NCBI RefSeq assembly: GCF_001887355.1
Contig: NZ_MPIN01000002.1
Location: 1,083,067 to 1,147,066, forward strand
DNA length: 64,000 nucleotides
Direction: 5' to 3'
Origin: Cystobacter ferrugineus
GTDB lineage: Bacteria; Myxococcota; Myxococcia; Myxococcales; Myxococcaceae
The stretch's first letter is position 1. Each line of letters opens with the position of its first letter. This document shows positions 51,819 to 60,473 of the stretch, in pieces. A model generated the notes under the pieces. That model searched no databases and had not been told where the DNA came from. It worked only from the letters and a program-made list of their open reading frames with translations. Made by a program: the position numbers and the translations under genes.

Positions 51819-52927
51819 GCCGCGCTCCTTTCCTCTGCGTAGGTGAGGTAGTCCGTGTAGCCGTGTGCGTCGCCCCCGTAGTGGAGCGAGCGGTCCGCGG
51901 GCCTGAGCGGCCAGCCCTGGCGCAGGCGCTCGACCAGGTCGGGATTGGAGATGAAGGGTTCGCCAAAAGCGGCGATGTCGATCAGCCCCTGGTGGAGCAT
52001 CTCCTCCGCGCGCTCGCGGGTCATGCCTCCCGCCAGGATGAGCGTGCCGGAATAGGTCTCGCGGAACTTCTGGAGGAATCCCGCTGGGATCGCCGCGCTG
52101 CCGCGCGATTTCTGGTCCATCAGGTGCACGTAGGCGAGGCCCCGCGCCGACAGCTCGCGCGCGATGTGCAGGTAGGTCTCCTCGACCTCCGCATAGGCCG
52201 GCATGTCGAACAGACCGCCATAGGGCGACAGGCGGATCGCCGTGCGGGACGCACCGATGCGCGCCACCACGGCATCGACCGTCTCCAGGAGGAAGCGGAC
52301 GCGGTTCTCCAGGTGCTTCGCGCCGTATTCATCGCCGCGATCGTTGACCCACGGGTTCAGGAACTGCTCGAAGAGATAGCCATTGGCGCCGTGCAGCTCG
52401 ACGCCATCGAAGCCGGCGGCGATCGCGTTCCCGGCGGCCTTCACGAAGTCCTGGATCGTCTCGCGCACCTCCTGGGTGGACAGGGCGCGGGGCGGAGAGA
52501 CGTCGACGGGGCCGGGCGTGCCGTCCGCGCGCAGGCCCCAGGCCTGGGAGTTGTGCGCGGTCCGGGGGGTGGAGCTCACGGGCGCGGCGCCGCCGGGCTG
52601 GATGGACACATGGCTCACCCGGCCGACATGCCAGAGCTGAGTGAAGAGGGTGCCACCCGCCTCATGCACGGCTGCCGTCACCTTGCGCCAGCCGGCCACC
52701 TGCTCCGGCTTGTAGAGGCCGGGGATGGAGAGGAAGCCCTCGGCCGCGGGGGAGATGGGCGTGCCTTCCGTGACAATCAGTCCGGCGCTCGCGCGCTGGC
52801 GGTAGTAGAGCGCGTTCAGCTCGTTGGGAACCCCGTCCGGATTGCGCGCGCGGGTCATCGGCGCCATCGCGATGCAGTTGGCCAGCGTACGGCCGCCGAG
52901 CGCGACCGGTTCGAAGAGTTTGCTCAT
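51815..52927 (-). CDS. Old yellow enzyme family ene-reductase
   Basis: This 370-residue FMN enzyme has the OYE landmarks FEPVALGGRTLANCIAMAPMTRAR, FTQLWHVGRVSH with the catalytic His, GFDGVELHGANGYLFEQFLNP with the substrate-binding His-Asn, NDRGDEYGAKHLENRVRF and IAAFGEPFISNPDLVER. It uses NADPH to reduce activated alkenes such as enals, nitro compounds and N-ethylmaleimide. The NemA-like subgroup is the closest fit. It lies at the head of a two-gene operon with the SDR gene, divergent from a LysR gene with a clear operator between. Confidence 0.9.
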   Translation of the reverse strand: MSKLFEPVALGGRTLANCIAMAPMTRARNPDGVPNELNALYYRQRASAGLIVTEGTPISPAAEGFLSIPGLYKPEQVAGWRKVTAAVHEAGGTLFTQLWHVGRVSHVSIQPGGAAPVSSTPRTAHNSQAWGLRADGTPGPVDVSPPRALSTQEVRETIQDFVKAAGNAIAAGFDGVELHGANGYLFEQFLNPWVNDRGDEYGAKHLENRVRFLLETVDAVVARIGASRTAIRLSPYGGLFDMPAYAEVEETYLHIARELSARGLAYVHLMDQKSRGSAAIPAGFLQKFRETYSGTLILAGGMTRERAEEMLHQGLIDIAAFGEPFISNPDLVERLRQGWPLRPADRSLHYGGDAHGYTDYLTYAEERSAA

Positions 52928-53022
52928 GACGAAAGTCCAGCGTTGCGGCGGTGGCCCGCCCTTGTTCCGCACAAGATGCAGGCGCACGCCGCGCTTGATA
53001 ATCCGGCACGGCACCACATGAT

Positions 53023-53041
53023 CTGTGAAGACGATTCACAG
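53023..53041. promoter_or_regulatory. LysR-type operator between the ene-reductase and LysR genes
   Basis: CTGTGAA (53023-53029) and TTCACAG (53035-53041) form a perfect seven-base inverted repeat with a five-base centre. Inside it lies the T-N11-A core typical of LysR boxes. It sits 14 bases before the ATG at 53055 and about 100 bases before the ene-reductase start, well placed for auto-control and activation of the divergent operon. Confidence 0.7.
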
Positions 53042-53054
53042 CTGGGAATGTGGA

Positions 53055-53960
53055 ATGGACAATCGCGCGGGTGAGATGCAGGTGTTCGTGCGCGTCGTGG
53101 AGGCGGGAAGCTTCTCCGAGGCGGCGCGGCAGATGATGATGACTCCCTCCACCGTCAGCAAGCTCATTGGCCGCATCGAGGCGCGGCTGGGGGTGCGGCT
53201 CATCGAGCGCTCCACGCGCCGTCTTTCCCTCACCAACGAGGGACAGGTCTACTACGAGCGCAGCACGTCGCTGCTCACCGAACTCGACGACATCGAGAGG
53301 GACCTCTCCCACGGGGCGCAACATGCGAGCGGGACGGTGCGGGTCAACGCCTCGGTCGCCTTTGGCGCGCGCGGGGTGGAGCCGCTGTTGCCCGCCTTCT
53401 GGGCGGCACATCCCCACATCCTCGTCGACCTGTCGCTCTCCGATGAGGTCGTCGACCTCTATCTCGACCGCACCGACGTGGCCTTCCGCGTGGGCGCACT
53501 GGAGTCCTCCAGCCTGATCGCGCTCAGGATTGGCACCGCACGGCGCAAGATCGTGGCCTCACCCGCCTATCTCGAGCGGCACGGGGTGCCCCGCACGATC
53601 GAGGAGCTCGATCACCACAACTGCCTGGGCTTCAACTTCCGCCGGTCCGCGCCCGTCTGGCCACTCAGGCAGGGTGGGCGCATCGTCGACCGGATCGTCG
53701 GGGGCAGCCTGCTCGCCAACAACGGCGAGACGGTCCGGCGGATGGCCCTCTTCGGGGTCGGGCTCGCCCGGCTCGGTGATTACCACGTGGCGGCGGACCT
53801 CGCCGCCGGACGGCTGGTCGAGGTGCTGGCCGGAGATGGCACGGGCGACGTGGAGGAAGTCCACGCGCTCCATCTCGGAGGTCAGCGCGTGCCTCGGCGG
53901 GTGCGCGCCTTCCTCGACTTCATGGTTCCCCGCCTCCAGGCCTTCATGAAGGGTCGCTGA
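53055..53960 (+). CDS. LysR-family transcriptional regulator
   Basis: This 301-residue regulator has an N-terminal winged helix-turn-helix (EMQVFVRVVEAGSFSEAARQMMMTPSTVSKLIGRIEARLGVRLIER). A substrate-binding domain from about residue 90 (SGTVRVNASVAFGARGVEPLLPAF) follows. The DNA-binding part has the usual S-x-V-S-K/R recognition pattern. The ATG at 53055 is chosen because an in-frame GTG at 53025 would put the start inside the operator palindrome. It is divergent from the ene-reductase/SDR operon, and most LysR regulators act on the divergent neighbour. Ligand probably an electrophile or quinone, by inference. Confidence 0.9.
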   Translation: MDNRAGEMQVFVRVVEAGSFSEAARQMMMTPSTVSKLIGRIEARLGVRLIERSTRRLSLTNEGQVYYERSTSLLTELDDIERDLSHGAQHASGTVRVNASVAFGARGVEPLLPAFWAAHPHILVDLSLSDEVVDLYLDRTDVAFRVGALESSSLIALRIGTARRKIVASPAYLERHGVPRTIEELDHHNCLGFNFRRSAPVWPLRQGGRIVDRIVGGSLLANNGETVRRMALFGVGLARLGDYHVAADLAAGRLVEVLAGDGTGDVEEVHALHLGGQRVPRRVRAFLDFMVPRLQAFMKGR

Positions 53961-54016
53961 CGGACCTGGGTGAGGGCCGGGGCGGGGGCCATGAGCGGCG
54001 TGCTAAGGAAGCGCGC

Positions 54017-54538
54017 ATGACCGTCCTCTTCCGTGTCGCGGACCTCACCGCGGAGCTCGTGGCCGACGCCGACGTGGAGTGTCTTCAACCGTTGCTCGAG
54101 CATTGCGAGGACTATCACCAGCTCGTCTATGGCCGGCCCGCCACCGAGGACGAGGCACGCCGTTTCCCCTCCGAGCGTCCTCCGGGCCTGACGCCGGAGC
54201 AGCCGCACCTGCTGGCCTTGCGTGACGCGCACGGGCGGAGCGTCGGAGTTCTCGAGGGACTGAGGGACCATCCCTCGCCCGGGGAGTGGTACCTGGGGTT
54301 GCTGTTGCTCGTGCCCGAGGTTCGAGGCCAGGGACGGGGCGAGGCCGTGCTCCGCGCCTATGCGGACTGGGTGCGAACCGAAGGCGGCCGGCTGCTCCGG
54401 CTGGCGGCGGTGGAACAGAATGAAGCGGGCCGCCGCTTCTGGGTCCGCATGGGCTTCCGGGAGGAGAAGTGGGTGGGTCCCCTGGAGCAGGGGCTGCGCA
54501 TGAACCGCCTGGTGCGCATGACGATGACGCTGGGCTGA
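54017..54538 (+). CDS. GNAT-family N-acetyltransferase
   Basis: This 173-residue acetyltransferase has the acetyl-CoA loop LLLVPEVRGQGRGEAVLRAYADW (R-x-x-G-x-G at VRGQGRGE) and the final motif LAAVEQNEAGRRFWVRMGFREEKW. The N-terminal part has DYHQLVYGR, a segment often seen in GNATs with small-molecule substrates. It is monocistronic, and its stop is only three bases from the end of the convergent membrane gene. Substrate unknown. Confidence 0.85.
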   Translation: MTVLFRVADLTAELVADADVECLQPLLEHCEDYHQLVYGRPATEDEARRFPSERPPGLTPEQPHLLALRDAHGRSVGVLEGLRDHPSPGEWYLGLLLLVPEVRGQGRGEAVLRAYADWVRTEGGRLLRLAAVEQNEAGRRFWVRMGFREEKWVGPLEQGLRMNRLVRMTMTLG

Positions 54539-54541
54539 GGG

Positions 54542-55495
54542 TCAGGACGCCAGCGCGGGGTGCCCGCCCACGGCGTAATAGACGGGGAGCACGAAGGTGA
54601 TGTCCAGGTCCACGCCGGGCACCTCGCTGGAGAGCTTGAGCTCCCAGTGGCAGCGGCGCGTGGCGTGGAGCGCCGTCGAGTGCTCGGGTCCGCCCTCGGG
54701 CAGCTTGAGGGCGAGGGCGAGATCCCTGCCTTCGCGCAGGGCCGCCGCGTCCACGGTGTACGCGTGCGAGTGCTCGATGTGGGTCACCAGCTGGATGCCC
54801 TGGTCGTCGCCGGAGCCCATCGTCTCCTCCCACTCCCGGACGCGCCGCAGCTCGACCTTCACGTCCGACAGGTGGGTGAGGCCAGGCTGGGCCTCCAGGT
54901 GCACCTGGCAATGGGTGCCGAGCTCCAGGGGAACTCCTGGCAGGTGCAGGCGCATCCGGCCGCAGCGCAACAGGGCGAGGGTGCCGAGCACCGTGGGCCG
55001 GAGCACATTCATGAAGATGGTGGCGTCGAAGACGAGCAGGACGAGGCCCAGCAGGGCTCCGGGCAACACATGCCCCTGGCGGAAGGCCTCTTTGTAGAGC
55101 ATCCAATGCAAGGCGGCGATGAAGGCCACGAGGAAGAGGAGGATGGGCCATGCGACCAGGAGCCGAACCCACTGCTGGTCGCGCAGCTCTCGCCGCCAGG
55201 TCTGTTCCCAGAGCCAGGGCTCGTGGGGATGCTTCTTGGAGAGCATGAACCGCAGGCCCCAGCGGCTAAGCGAGAAGAGGGCGCACAGGAAGACGAGCGC
55301 GCCGACCACGACGAAGGGAGCACCGGTGCCGTGAAGGAGTTGGACGAAGCTCCCGGCGTCCAGTCCCAGGGAGTAGCTCGCGACCAGGGGCGAGAACACC
55401 GCGGCGCCCGCCCATCGGGGAAAGGGAGCCAGTCGTGCCTCGGTGAGCACCGAGGCGGAGGCTTCCCGTGAGGTGGCGGACAGCGGAGGGTTCAT
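54542..55495 (-). CDS. Membrane protein of unknown function
   Basis: This 317-residue protein has three or four membrane segments in the first 180 residues (GAPFVVVGALVFLCALFSLS, LLVAWPILLFLVAFIAALHW, GALLGLVLLVFDATIFMNVL). The cytoplasmic or periplasmic C-terminal domain of about 140 residues is beta-rich: LPGVPLELGTHCQVHLEAQPG, THIEHSHAYTVDAAAL and PGVDLDITFVLPVYY. The C-terminal domain looks like an arrestin- or immunoglobulin-type sandwich but no family is recognised. The pattern also appears, by memory, in other large delta-proteobacterial genomes. Upstream 67 bases carry its promoter. Confidence 0.55.
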   Translation of the reverse strand: MNPPLSATSREASASVLTEARLAPFPRWAGAAVFSPLVASYSLGLDAGSFVQLLHGTGAPFVVVGALVFLCALFSLSRWGLRFMLSKKHPHEPWLWEQTWRRELRDQQWVRLLVAWPILLFLVAFIAALHWMLYKEAFRQGHVLPGALLGLVLLVFDATIFMNVLRPTVLGTLALLRCGRMRLHLPGVPLELGTHCQVHLEAQPGLTHLSDVKVELRRVREWEETMGSGDDQGIQLVTHIEHSHAYTVDAAALREGRDLALALKLPEGGPEHSTALHATRRCHWELKLSSEVPGVDLDITFVLPVYYAVGGHPALAS

Positions 55496-55562
55496 GGCGG
55501 GCAGTTTAACGCCTGGGCCAGGAAGGCAACCATCCCACCCCCCCGCTGGAGCGGGTGGAAGT

Positions 55563-56345
55563 TCACAGTCCCGCCATGACTCCGCCGTCCACCGTCATCA
55601 CACAACCATTCACGTACGAGGCCTCCTCCGACAGCAGCCAGGTGATGGCCCTGCCGCACTCCTCCGGCGCGCCCAACCGCCCCATCGGAATCCTCGCCAG
55701 GTAGTACTGCTCCTCCGCCTTCCTCGGGTCCCCCGGAGACATCTTCTCCAGGATCGTCTCCAGCATGGGCGTGCGGTGCGCTCCGGGGCACACCACGTTC
55801 ACCCGGATGCCCTGCCGTGCGAATTCCATCGCCGCCGTCTTGCTCAGCCCATGCATCCCGTGCTTCGCCGCCGTGTACGCCGACCCCATCGGTGTCCCCG
55901 CCAGCCCGTTGATGGACGACACGTTGACGATCGCCCCGCCCCCCGCCCGCAACATCTCGGGGATCTCGTACTTCATGCACAGCCACACGCCCTTGAGGTC
56001 CACCCCGACGATTCGATCGAACTCCTCCTCCGGCAGCTCCGTCAGCGGCACCAGCATCATGTCCCCCACCGCCGCGTTGTTCACCGCCACGTCCAGCCGC
56101 CCCCACCTTTCCACCACGGCACCCACCATCCGCCGGATGTCCTCGCTTCGTCCCATGTCCGCCGGCACGTAGAGCGCTTCCAGCCCCTCCTCCCGCAGGG
56201 CCCGCTCCGCCGCCTCGCCCCGCTCCTTGCCCCTGCCCACCAGCGCCACCTTCGCCCCGGCCCGTCCCAGCTCCCTCGCCGTCGCCAGCCCGATTCCCGA
56301 GCTTCCCCCCGTCACCAGCGCCACCTTGCCCTCGAGTCCCTTCAT
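55563..56345 (-). CDS. Short-chain dehydrogenase/reductase
   Basis: This 260-residue classical SDR has the cofactor loop VALVTGGSSGIGLATARELG, the strand VAVNNAAVGD, the catalytic Ser in VNVSSINGLAGTP, and YTAAKHGMHGL with Tyr and Lys. The end has VNGCVMTVDGG, typical of FabG-like and xylitol/glucose dehydrogenase-like enzymes. It uses NAD(H) or NADP(H) on an alcohol or ketone substrate that cannot be set. The stop and start are clear and it is monocistronic. Confidence 0.9.
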   Translation of the reverse strand: MKGLEGKVALVTGGSSGIGLATARELGRAGAKVALVGRGKERGEAAERALREEGLEALYVPADMGRSEDIRRMVGAVVERWGRLDVAVNNAAVGDMMLVPLTELPEEEFDRIVGVDLKGVWLCMKYEIPEMLRAGGGAIVNVSSINGLAGTPMGSAYTAAKHGMHGLSKTAAMEFARQGIRVNVVCPGAHRTPMLETILEKMSPGDPRKAEEQYYLARIPMGRLGAPEECGRAITWLLSEEASYVNGCVMTVDGGVMAGL

Positions 56346-56448
56346 CGGAGTGCCTCCTCGTTGCTGCTTGGGTGCGCCACCACCCTAGCCGCCCCACCAC
56401 TGGCCGCGGCGCATGCCGAGGAGGTTGGGATGGATACGCAACGGAGGC

Positions 56449-58035
56449 TCAGCGCCCCTGCTCGGGCGCGGGCCGCGGCGCGGGCGCGGTGCGCTGGCGG
56501 TTGAGCTCCCAGATGGCGTGCCAGCGCTCCCGGGTGAAGAGGGGCCCGCGCACCACGAGGAGCAGCTTGTCCAGGTACTCGGCGAGGGCGGGATCCTTCA
56601 TGACGTTGCGCCCGGTGCTCAGCGTCTCCAGATAGCCGTCGGGCACGTCGCGGTCGAAGTGGCCGATGCGCCAGTCGCGCCGCGGGCGCACCGTGCGCGC
56701 GAGCAGGGGATCCGCCAGGGCGTAGATGTCCACGTAATGGAGGGCGGGCCCGGCGCAGAAGCCCTTCATGCCGATGCTGTGGGCCGGGAGCACCGCGCCC
56801 TCGGGGTGGCTGGCGCGGTCCGCGTATCCCTCGTCGCAGAAGTAGTAGGCGGGCCACTGGCGTCCCGGGCGCCAGTGACGGAGGCCGGCGCCCTCCGCGT
56901 AGACGGCGCGCTCGTCGGTGATGCCCTGGGGCTCGCTCTGCCGCGTGTTGTACCAGCGCAGGGGCTTCACGCCCGCCGCCTCGGCCACGGCGGCACCCAG
57001 CGGACCGGGCACCTGTGACAGCACCAGCACCCCGAGTGCCAGTCGCACTCCACGCGCGGACAGCGGGGGCCGCGCGAGCAGCCCCAGCATCACCGACGCG
57101 TAGAGGGGCGCGGTGAAGAAGCGGCCCGCCATGAAGTCTCCGCCCACCCGCACCACGTAGAGCAGGTACAGGGCGACGCCCACCGCGCCCGCCATCAGCA
57201 CCGGCCGGCGCGAGCGCACCGCCGCCCCCAGGCCCACCAGCAGCGCCACCGAGGTGAGCGGGTCATAGCGCGTGGAGATGTCCAGGTAGTGCAGCCCCTG
57301 GATGGCGATCTCTCCCGGGGGCACGCCGGTGTTGAGCTTGGCGTAGGCCGTGTTGGGGAAGGGGAAGCCGTAATAGATGAGCGAGAAGACCTCCCACGCG
57401 AGGAAGGGCACCTGGCCCAGCACCAGCAGCCCCGCGGTGCGCCAGCTCCGAGCGTGCCACGCCTCCCAGAGCAGTGCCGGCCCCACCACCAGCCCCAGGT
57501 CCATCCGATTGGTGATGAGCAGGGACGCCAGCAGCGACAGCAGCCCCATCCGGTACGCGCCCCCGGCTTCCGGTCTCGCCAACACGAGCAGGAAGGCGCC
57601 CAGCAGCAGGTGCGACAGCGGGTTCTCGAGACCAGAGGTGGCGTAGTCCACGAAGGCTCGCGAGCCGGTGAGCGCCAGCACCGCGAGCAGCGCGTGGGTG
57701 CGCGTGGGCGCCGCGCGCAGGCACAGGGCGAGCGCCCCCAGGGTCACCGTGACGGAGAGGGCCAGGGTGGTGAAGAACTCCTCGCGTGTGAGGGCATAGA
57801 TGGCGGTGACGAGCAACGTCCACAGCGGGCAGGTGAAGGCTTGCACCCGCTCGGCGATGTTCCAGCGCGGACCGTACCCGCGCACCGTGTGGTCCACCGA
57901 GCGCAGCAGGATGTAGGCGTCGTCGCTGAGCCATGCGTGCCACAGCACCACGCCGAGGAACAGCGCGCAGGTGGCCAGGAGCAGGGAGCGCGGAGGGAGA
58001 CGGGGCTCCGCCGTGGGGAGTGCGTCGGGAGTCAT
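56449..58035 (-). CDS. GT-C-type membrane glycosyltransferase, AftB-like
   Basis: This 528-residue protein has about ten membrane helices in the first 380 residues and a soluble C-terminal domain. The first outside loop has HAWLSDDAYILLRSVDHTVRGYG, with the Asp-Asp pair typical of GT-C enzymes that use polyprenyl-phosphate sugars. The next part NIAERVQAFTCPLWTLLV resembles the AftB arabinofuranosyltransferase-like family of Actinobacteria, a fit by pattern only. The C-terminal part starts near residue 400. It is divergent from a second membrane glycosyltransferase gene, so the two may work on the same surface polysaccharide. Confidence 0.7.
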   Translation of the reverse strand: MTPDALPTAEPRLPPRSLLLATCALFLGVVLWHAWLSDDAYILLRSVDHTVRGYGPRWNIAERVQAFTCPLWTLLVTAIYALTREEFFTTLALSVTVTLGALALCLRAAPTRTHALLAVLALTGSRAFVDYATSGLENPLSHLLLGAFLLVLARPEAGGAYRMGLLSLLASLLITNRMDLGLVVGPALLWEAWHARSWRTAGLLVLGQVPFLAWEVFSLIYYGFPFPNTAYAKLNTGVPPGEIAIQGLHYLDISTRYDPLTSVALLVGLGAAVRSRRPVLMAGAVGVALYLLYVVRVGGDFMAGRFFTAPLYASVMLGLLARPPLSARGVRLALGVLVLSQVPGPLGAAVAEAAGVKPLRWYNTRQSEPQGITDERAVYAEGAGLRHWRPGRQWPAYYFCDEGYADRASHPEGAVLPAHSIGMKGFCAGPALHYVDIYALADPLLARTVRPRRDWRIGHFDRDVPDGYLETLSTGRNVMKDPALAEYLDKLLLVVRGPLFTRERWHAIWELNRQRTAPAPRPAPEQGR

Positions 58036-58151
58036 GGTGGGTGAGGGGGCTGTCGCGGGCCTCCATAACACAGGCGTGCCGCGCGCTCGCGCGCCATGCC
58101 GGAAGGCGATGGGGGCGCGGTGGTTGTGGTAAGTACCCGCGCCCTCCGCCC

Positions 58152-59354
58152 ATGGTCCTCCCGCCTTCCTCGCGCAAAGTCCTCCTCGTCCTCCTGGCCC
58201 TGGTCGCGCTCGGCCTGAGCCTGCGTCTGCCGTACTACGGTGGGCCCAACCTCTACGGGCTCCAGGCCCAGAGCTGGTTGGAAGGGCGGCTGGATGTGCC
58301 GGGTCCGGTGGAGGACCTGAGCCTGTACGGGGACCGCTACTACGTGGCCTTTCCTCCGTTCCCCGCCCTGGTGGTGTTGCCGGTGGTGGCGCTCACGGGG
58401 CACGAGCACGTTCCCTACCGGGCCGTGGCGCTGGTCCTCGCTGGTTTCGTGGCGTGGGTTGCCTGGAGGGTGTTGCGGCGGTTGGACATTCCCGAAGCGG
58501 ATCGCCCCTGGCTGGTGGCGGCGTTGCTGGCGGGGACGGCCTTCTGGTTCTGCGTGGTGCAGAGCGAGGCCGTGTGGTTCCTCGCGCACGTGGTGGCGGT
58601 GATGTGCTCGTTGCTGGCCCTGGAGGAGGCGCTGGGTCCGGCGCGGGGTGCTCGGGCGGGGCTGTGGGCGGGACTGGCCTTCCTGTCGCGCCAACTGTGC
58701 GTCTATTTGATTCCCTTCATCCTGTGGGTGGTCTGGTGGCGGCACGCGGAGGAGGGCCGCCGGCGGCAGGTGCGCGAGGGAGCGCTGGCGATCGTGCTGG
58801 TGGGCGTCTGTGGCGGCGTGTACCTGCTGCTCAATGCCTTGCGCTTCGGGGACCCCTTCAACACGGGCTACGCGGGAATGCCCCTGGAGGATTTCCTGGC
58901 CGCGCGCGTGGAGCGCTATGGCCTGTTCCATCCCGCGTACGTGCCCTTCAACTTCTTCCACATGTTCCTGGAGGGGCCCCACTTCCACTTCGGTGGGAAG
59001 CGGATGCTGGCGCCCGTGGGCATCGATGGCATGGGCACGTCGCTCACCCTGGCCAGTCCCTTCCTCTTCGTGGCGCTGGCGGCGCTGCCGGAGCGCCGCT
59101 TGCGGTGGGCGGCCTGGGCCATGGTGGGCCTGTGCCTCGTGCACATGCTGCACTACTACAACAACGGCTGGGTGCAGTTGAACGCGCAGCGCTTCAGTCT
59201 GGATTTCCTGCCGGTGCTGTGGGTGCTGATGGCGCTGGGCACCCGGCATGTGGACGCGCGGTGGTGGAAGGCCCTGGTGGCCTGGTCCATCGGGCTCAAC
59301 GTGTTCGTCCTGGCGCTCTTGCCCGTGCTCGGCCGCGCCCTGCGCAAGTTGTGA
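58152..59354 (+). CDS. Multi-pass membrane protein, GT-C-like glycosyltransferase
   Basis: This 400-residue protein has about ten hydrophobic helices. The first outside loop is YYGGPNLYGLQAQSWLEGRLDV, then YVAFPPFPALVVLPVVAL, a pattern seen in GT-C mannosyl/galactosyl-like transferases and many PMT_2 family members. The part LWAGLAFLSRQLCVYLIPF is also family-like. Its last ten codons (PVLGRALRKL) and stop form the left copy of a 37-base direct repeat whose right copy is 2.3 kb downstream. It is divergent from the AftB-like gene. Confidence 0.65.
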   Translation: MVLPPSSRKVLLVLLALVALGLSLRLPYYGGPNLYGLQAQSWLEGRLDVPGPVEDLSLYGDRYYVAFPPFPALVVLPVVALTGHEHVPYRAVALVLAGFVAWVAWRVLRRLDIPEADRPWLVAALLAGTAFWFCVVQSEAVWFLAHVVAVMCSLLALEEALGPARGARAGLWAGLAFLSRQLCVYLIPFILWVVWWRHAEEGRRRQVREGALAIVLVGVCGGVYLLLNALRFGDPFNTGYAGMPLEDFLAARVERYGLFHPAYVPFNFFHMFLEGPHFHFGGKRMLAPVGIDGMGTSLTLASPFLFVALAALPERRLRWAAWAMVGLCLVHMLHYYNNGWVQLNAQRFSLDFLPVLWVLMALGTRHVDARWWKALVAWSIGLNVFVLALLPVLGRALRKL

Positions 59355-59356
59355 GG
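59320..59356 (+). repeat. Left copy of 37-bp imperfect direct repeat flanking a two-gene island
   Basis: This copy covers the last ten codons and stop of the membrane glycosyltransferase gene plus two bases. It matches the right copy at 34 of 37 positions. Together they bound the 59357-61616 segment. Confidence 0.85.
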
Positions 59357-59407
59357 CCCACCGGGTTTCTCGTCTTTCGCGGGTTTTCTTCCGCCCTCGG
59401 AAATGAT

Positions 59408-59551
59408 ATGAAACCGTCCAGAAAAAGCCTGAATTTCAGGGTGTCCGGTCCTGAGGTCCTCCTCGTGGACCCCTGGTCCACCCCAGGGCCTTTCTGGAGG
59501 CTGACGCATGCCGCTCGAGTACGACGAGGGAACGCGGATCCCCTTTGGTGA
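59408..59551 (+). CDS. Possible 47-codon small ORF at the start of the island
   Basis: A short frame starts at ATG 59408 (MKPSRKSLNFRVSGPEVLL) and ends in ADPLW. It has a weak GGAA eight bases upstream. It overlaps the start of the next gene by 44 bases in another frame. A palindrome CCTGAA-T-TTCAGG (59428-59440) lies within it. It may be a chance frame or regulatory leader. Included because the neighbouring gene looks like a modifying enzyme. Confidence 0.2.
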   Translation: MKPSRKSLNFRVSGPEVLLVDPWSTPGPFWRLTHAARVRRGNADPLW

Positions 59552-60455
59552 ACGGGATCTGATCTACGGATTGGATACCGGGGATTTGAAGCTGCGCTAT
59601 TACTTCTACACCGACTACATCAACAAGGCGCAGCAACTGCCGATCTGGGGCGGACACCAGTTGGATCAGCACAAGATCGACTACCTGACGCAGTCGATGG
59701 GTCCCACACCTCCCGTCGCGTGGGCAACGAAGATCGGCAGGGCCCCGGCCTTCACGCCCACGGAGGCCTCCAAGCAGAGCAATCCCAGCCGCAGCCTGAA
59801 CAGCGCCCTGCCTGGCACCTGGGCCACGGGTTCGAGCACCCATGATTTCCGGGATCAGGATCGGGCCGAATTCATCGAGTGGATCCAGCGCAGCCGTTAC
59901 ACTCCGGCCAGCTCCGCCAATCCCTATCAGTGGAACGCACGCTTCAAGCGGACGAGCAAGGCCGGCTTGTTCTGGGCCCTGTTCGTGAAGGGCTACAACG
60001 TCCACTTCATCGTGGACAAGAACCTCGACTACAACGCGGTGGTCGCCGGTTCGAAGCACGGTCTGGGCTACAAGTTCACCCAGTATCAGGCGCAGTACCC
60101 CTCTGACGCCGTCGGGGACACGGTCGAGACCGTCGAGGAGAAGCGCATCACCTACGCGGAGCTGCGGTGGGTCTACCGCTACAGGGATTACGCGTGCGTC
60201 GCCCAGCGGGTGCAGTTCTGGGAGAACCTGCTGACGGCGAAGAAATACAAGGCCGTCCCCGCGCCCTGGAACCACTCCGACCAGAAGAAGTCCTCCGCCT
60301 GGAAGGGCTACAAGCCCCAGATGAGCGCGCGGCCCGAGGACGGTGACGACATGGCCGCCTTCATGAAGACGATCGACAAGAGCTACCTGCCGGGCTCGAG
60401 TCAGAATGAGATGCTCGTGACCTGTGACAGCATGGGGAAGCTCACGCAAGTCTGA
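59508..60455 (+). CDS. Unknown soluble protein, first gene of the repeat-bounded island
   Basis: This 315-residue protein has no signal peptide or membrane helix and belongs to no family that is recognised. Tyr, Trp and Lys are frequent. The most patterned part is GLFWALFVKGYNVHFIVDKNL followed by ITYAELRWVYRYRDY and VQFWENLL, then PAPWNHSDQKKSSAWKGY. By memory similar strings occur in uncharacterised proteobacterial proteins near toxin or secretion genes, but this is not secure. The start follows TGGAGG. GC is lower than in the flanking genes. Its stop is 18 bases before the next gene, so the two form an operon. Confidence 0.6.
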   Translation: MPLEYDEGTRIPFGERDLIYGLDTGDLKLRYYFYTDYINKAQQLPIWGGHQLDQHKIDYLTQSMGPTPPVAWATKIGRAPAFTPTEASKQSNPSRSLNSALPGTWATGSSTHDFRDQDRAEFIEWIQRSRYTPASSANPYQWNARFKRTSKAGLFWALFVKGYNVHFIVDKNLDYNAVVAGSKHGLGYKFTQYQAQYPSDAVGDTVETVEEKRITYAELRWVYRYRDYACVAQRVQFWENLLTAKKYKAVPAPWNHSDQKKSSAWKGYKPQMSARPEDGDDMAAFMKTIDKSYLPGSSQNEMLVTCDSMGKLTQV

Positions 60456-60473
60456 CGACCGGGAACGATTCCA

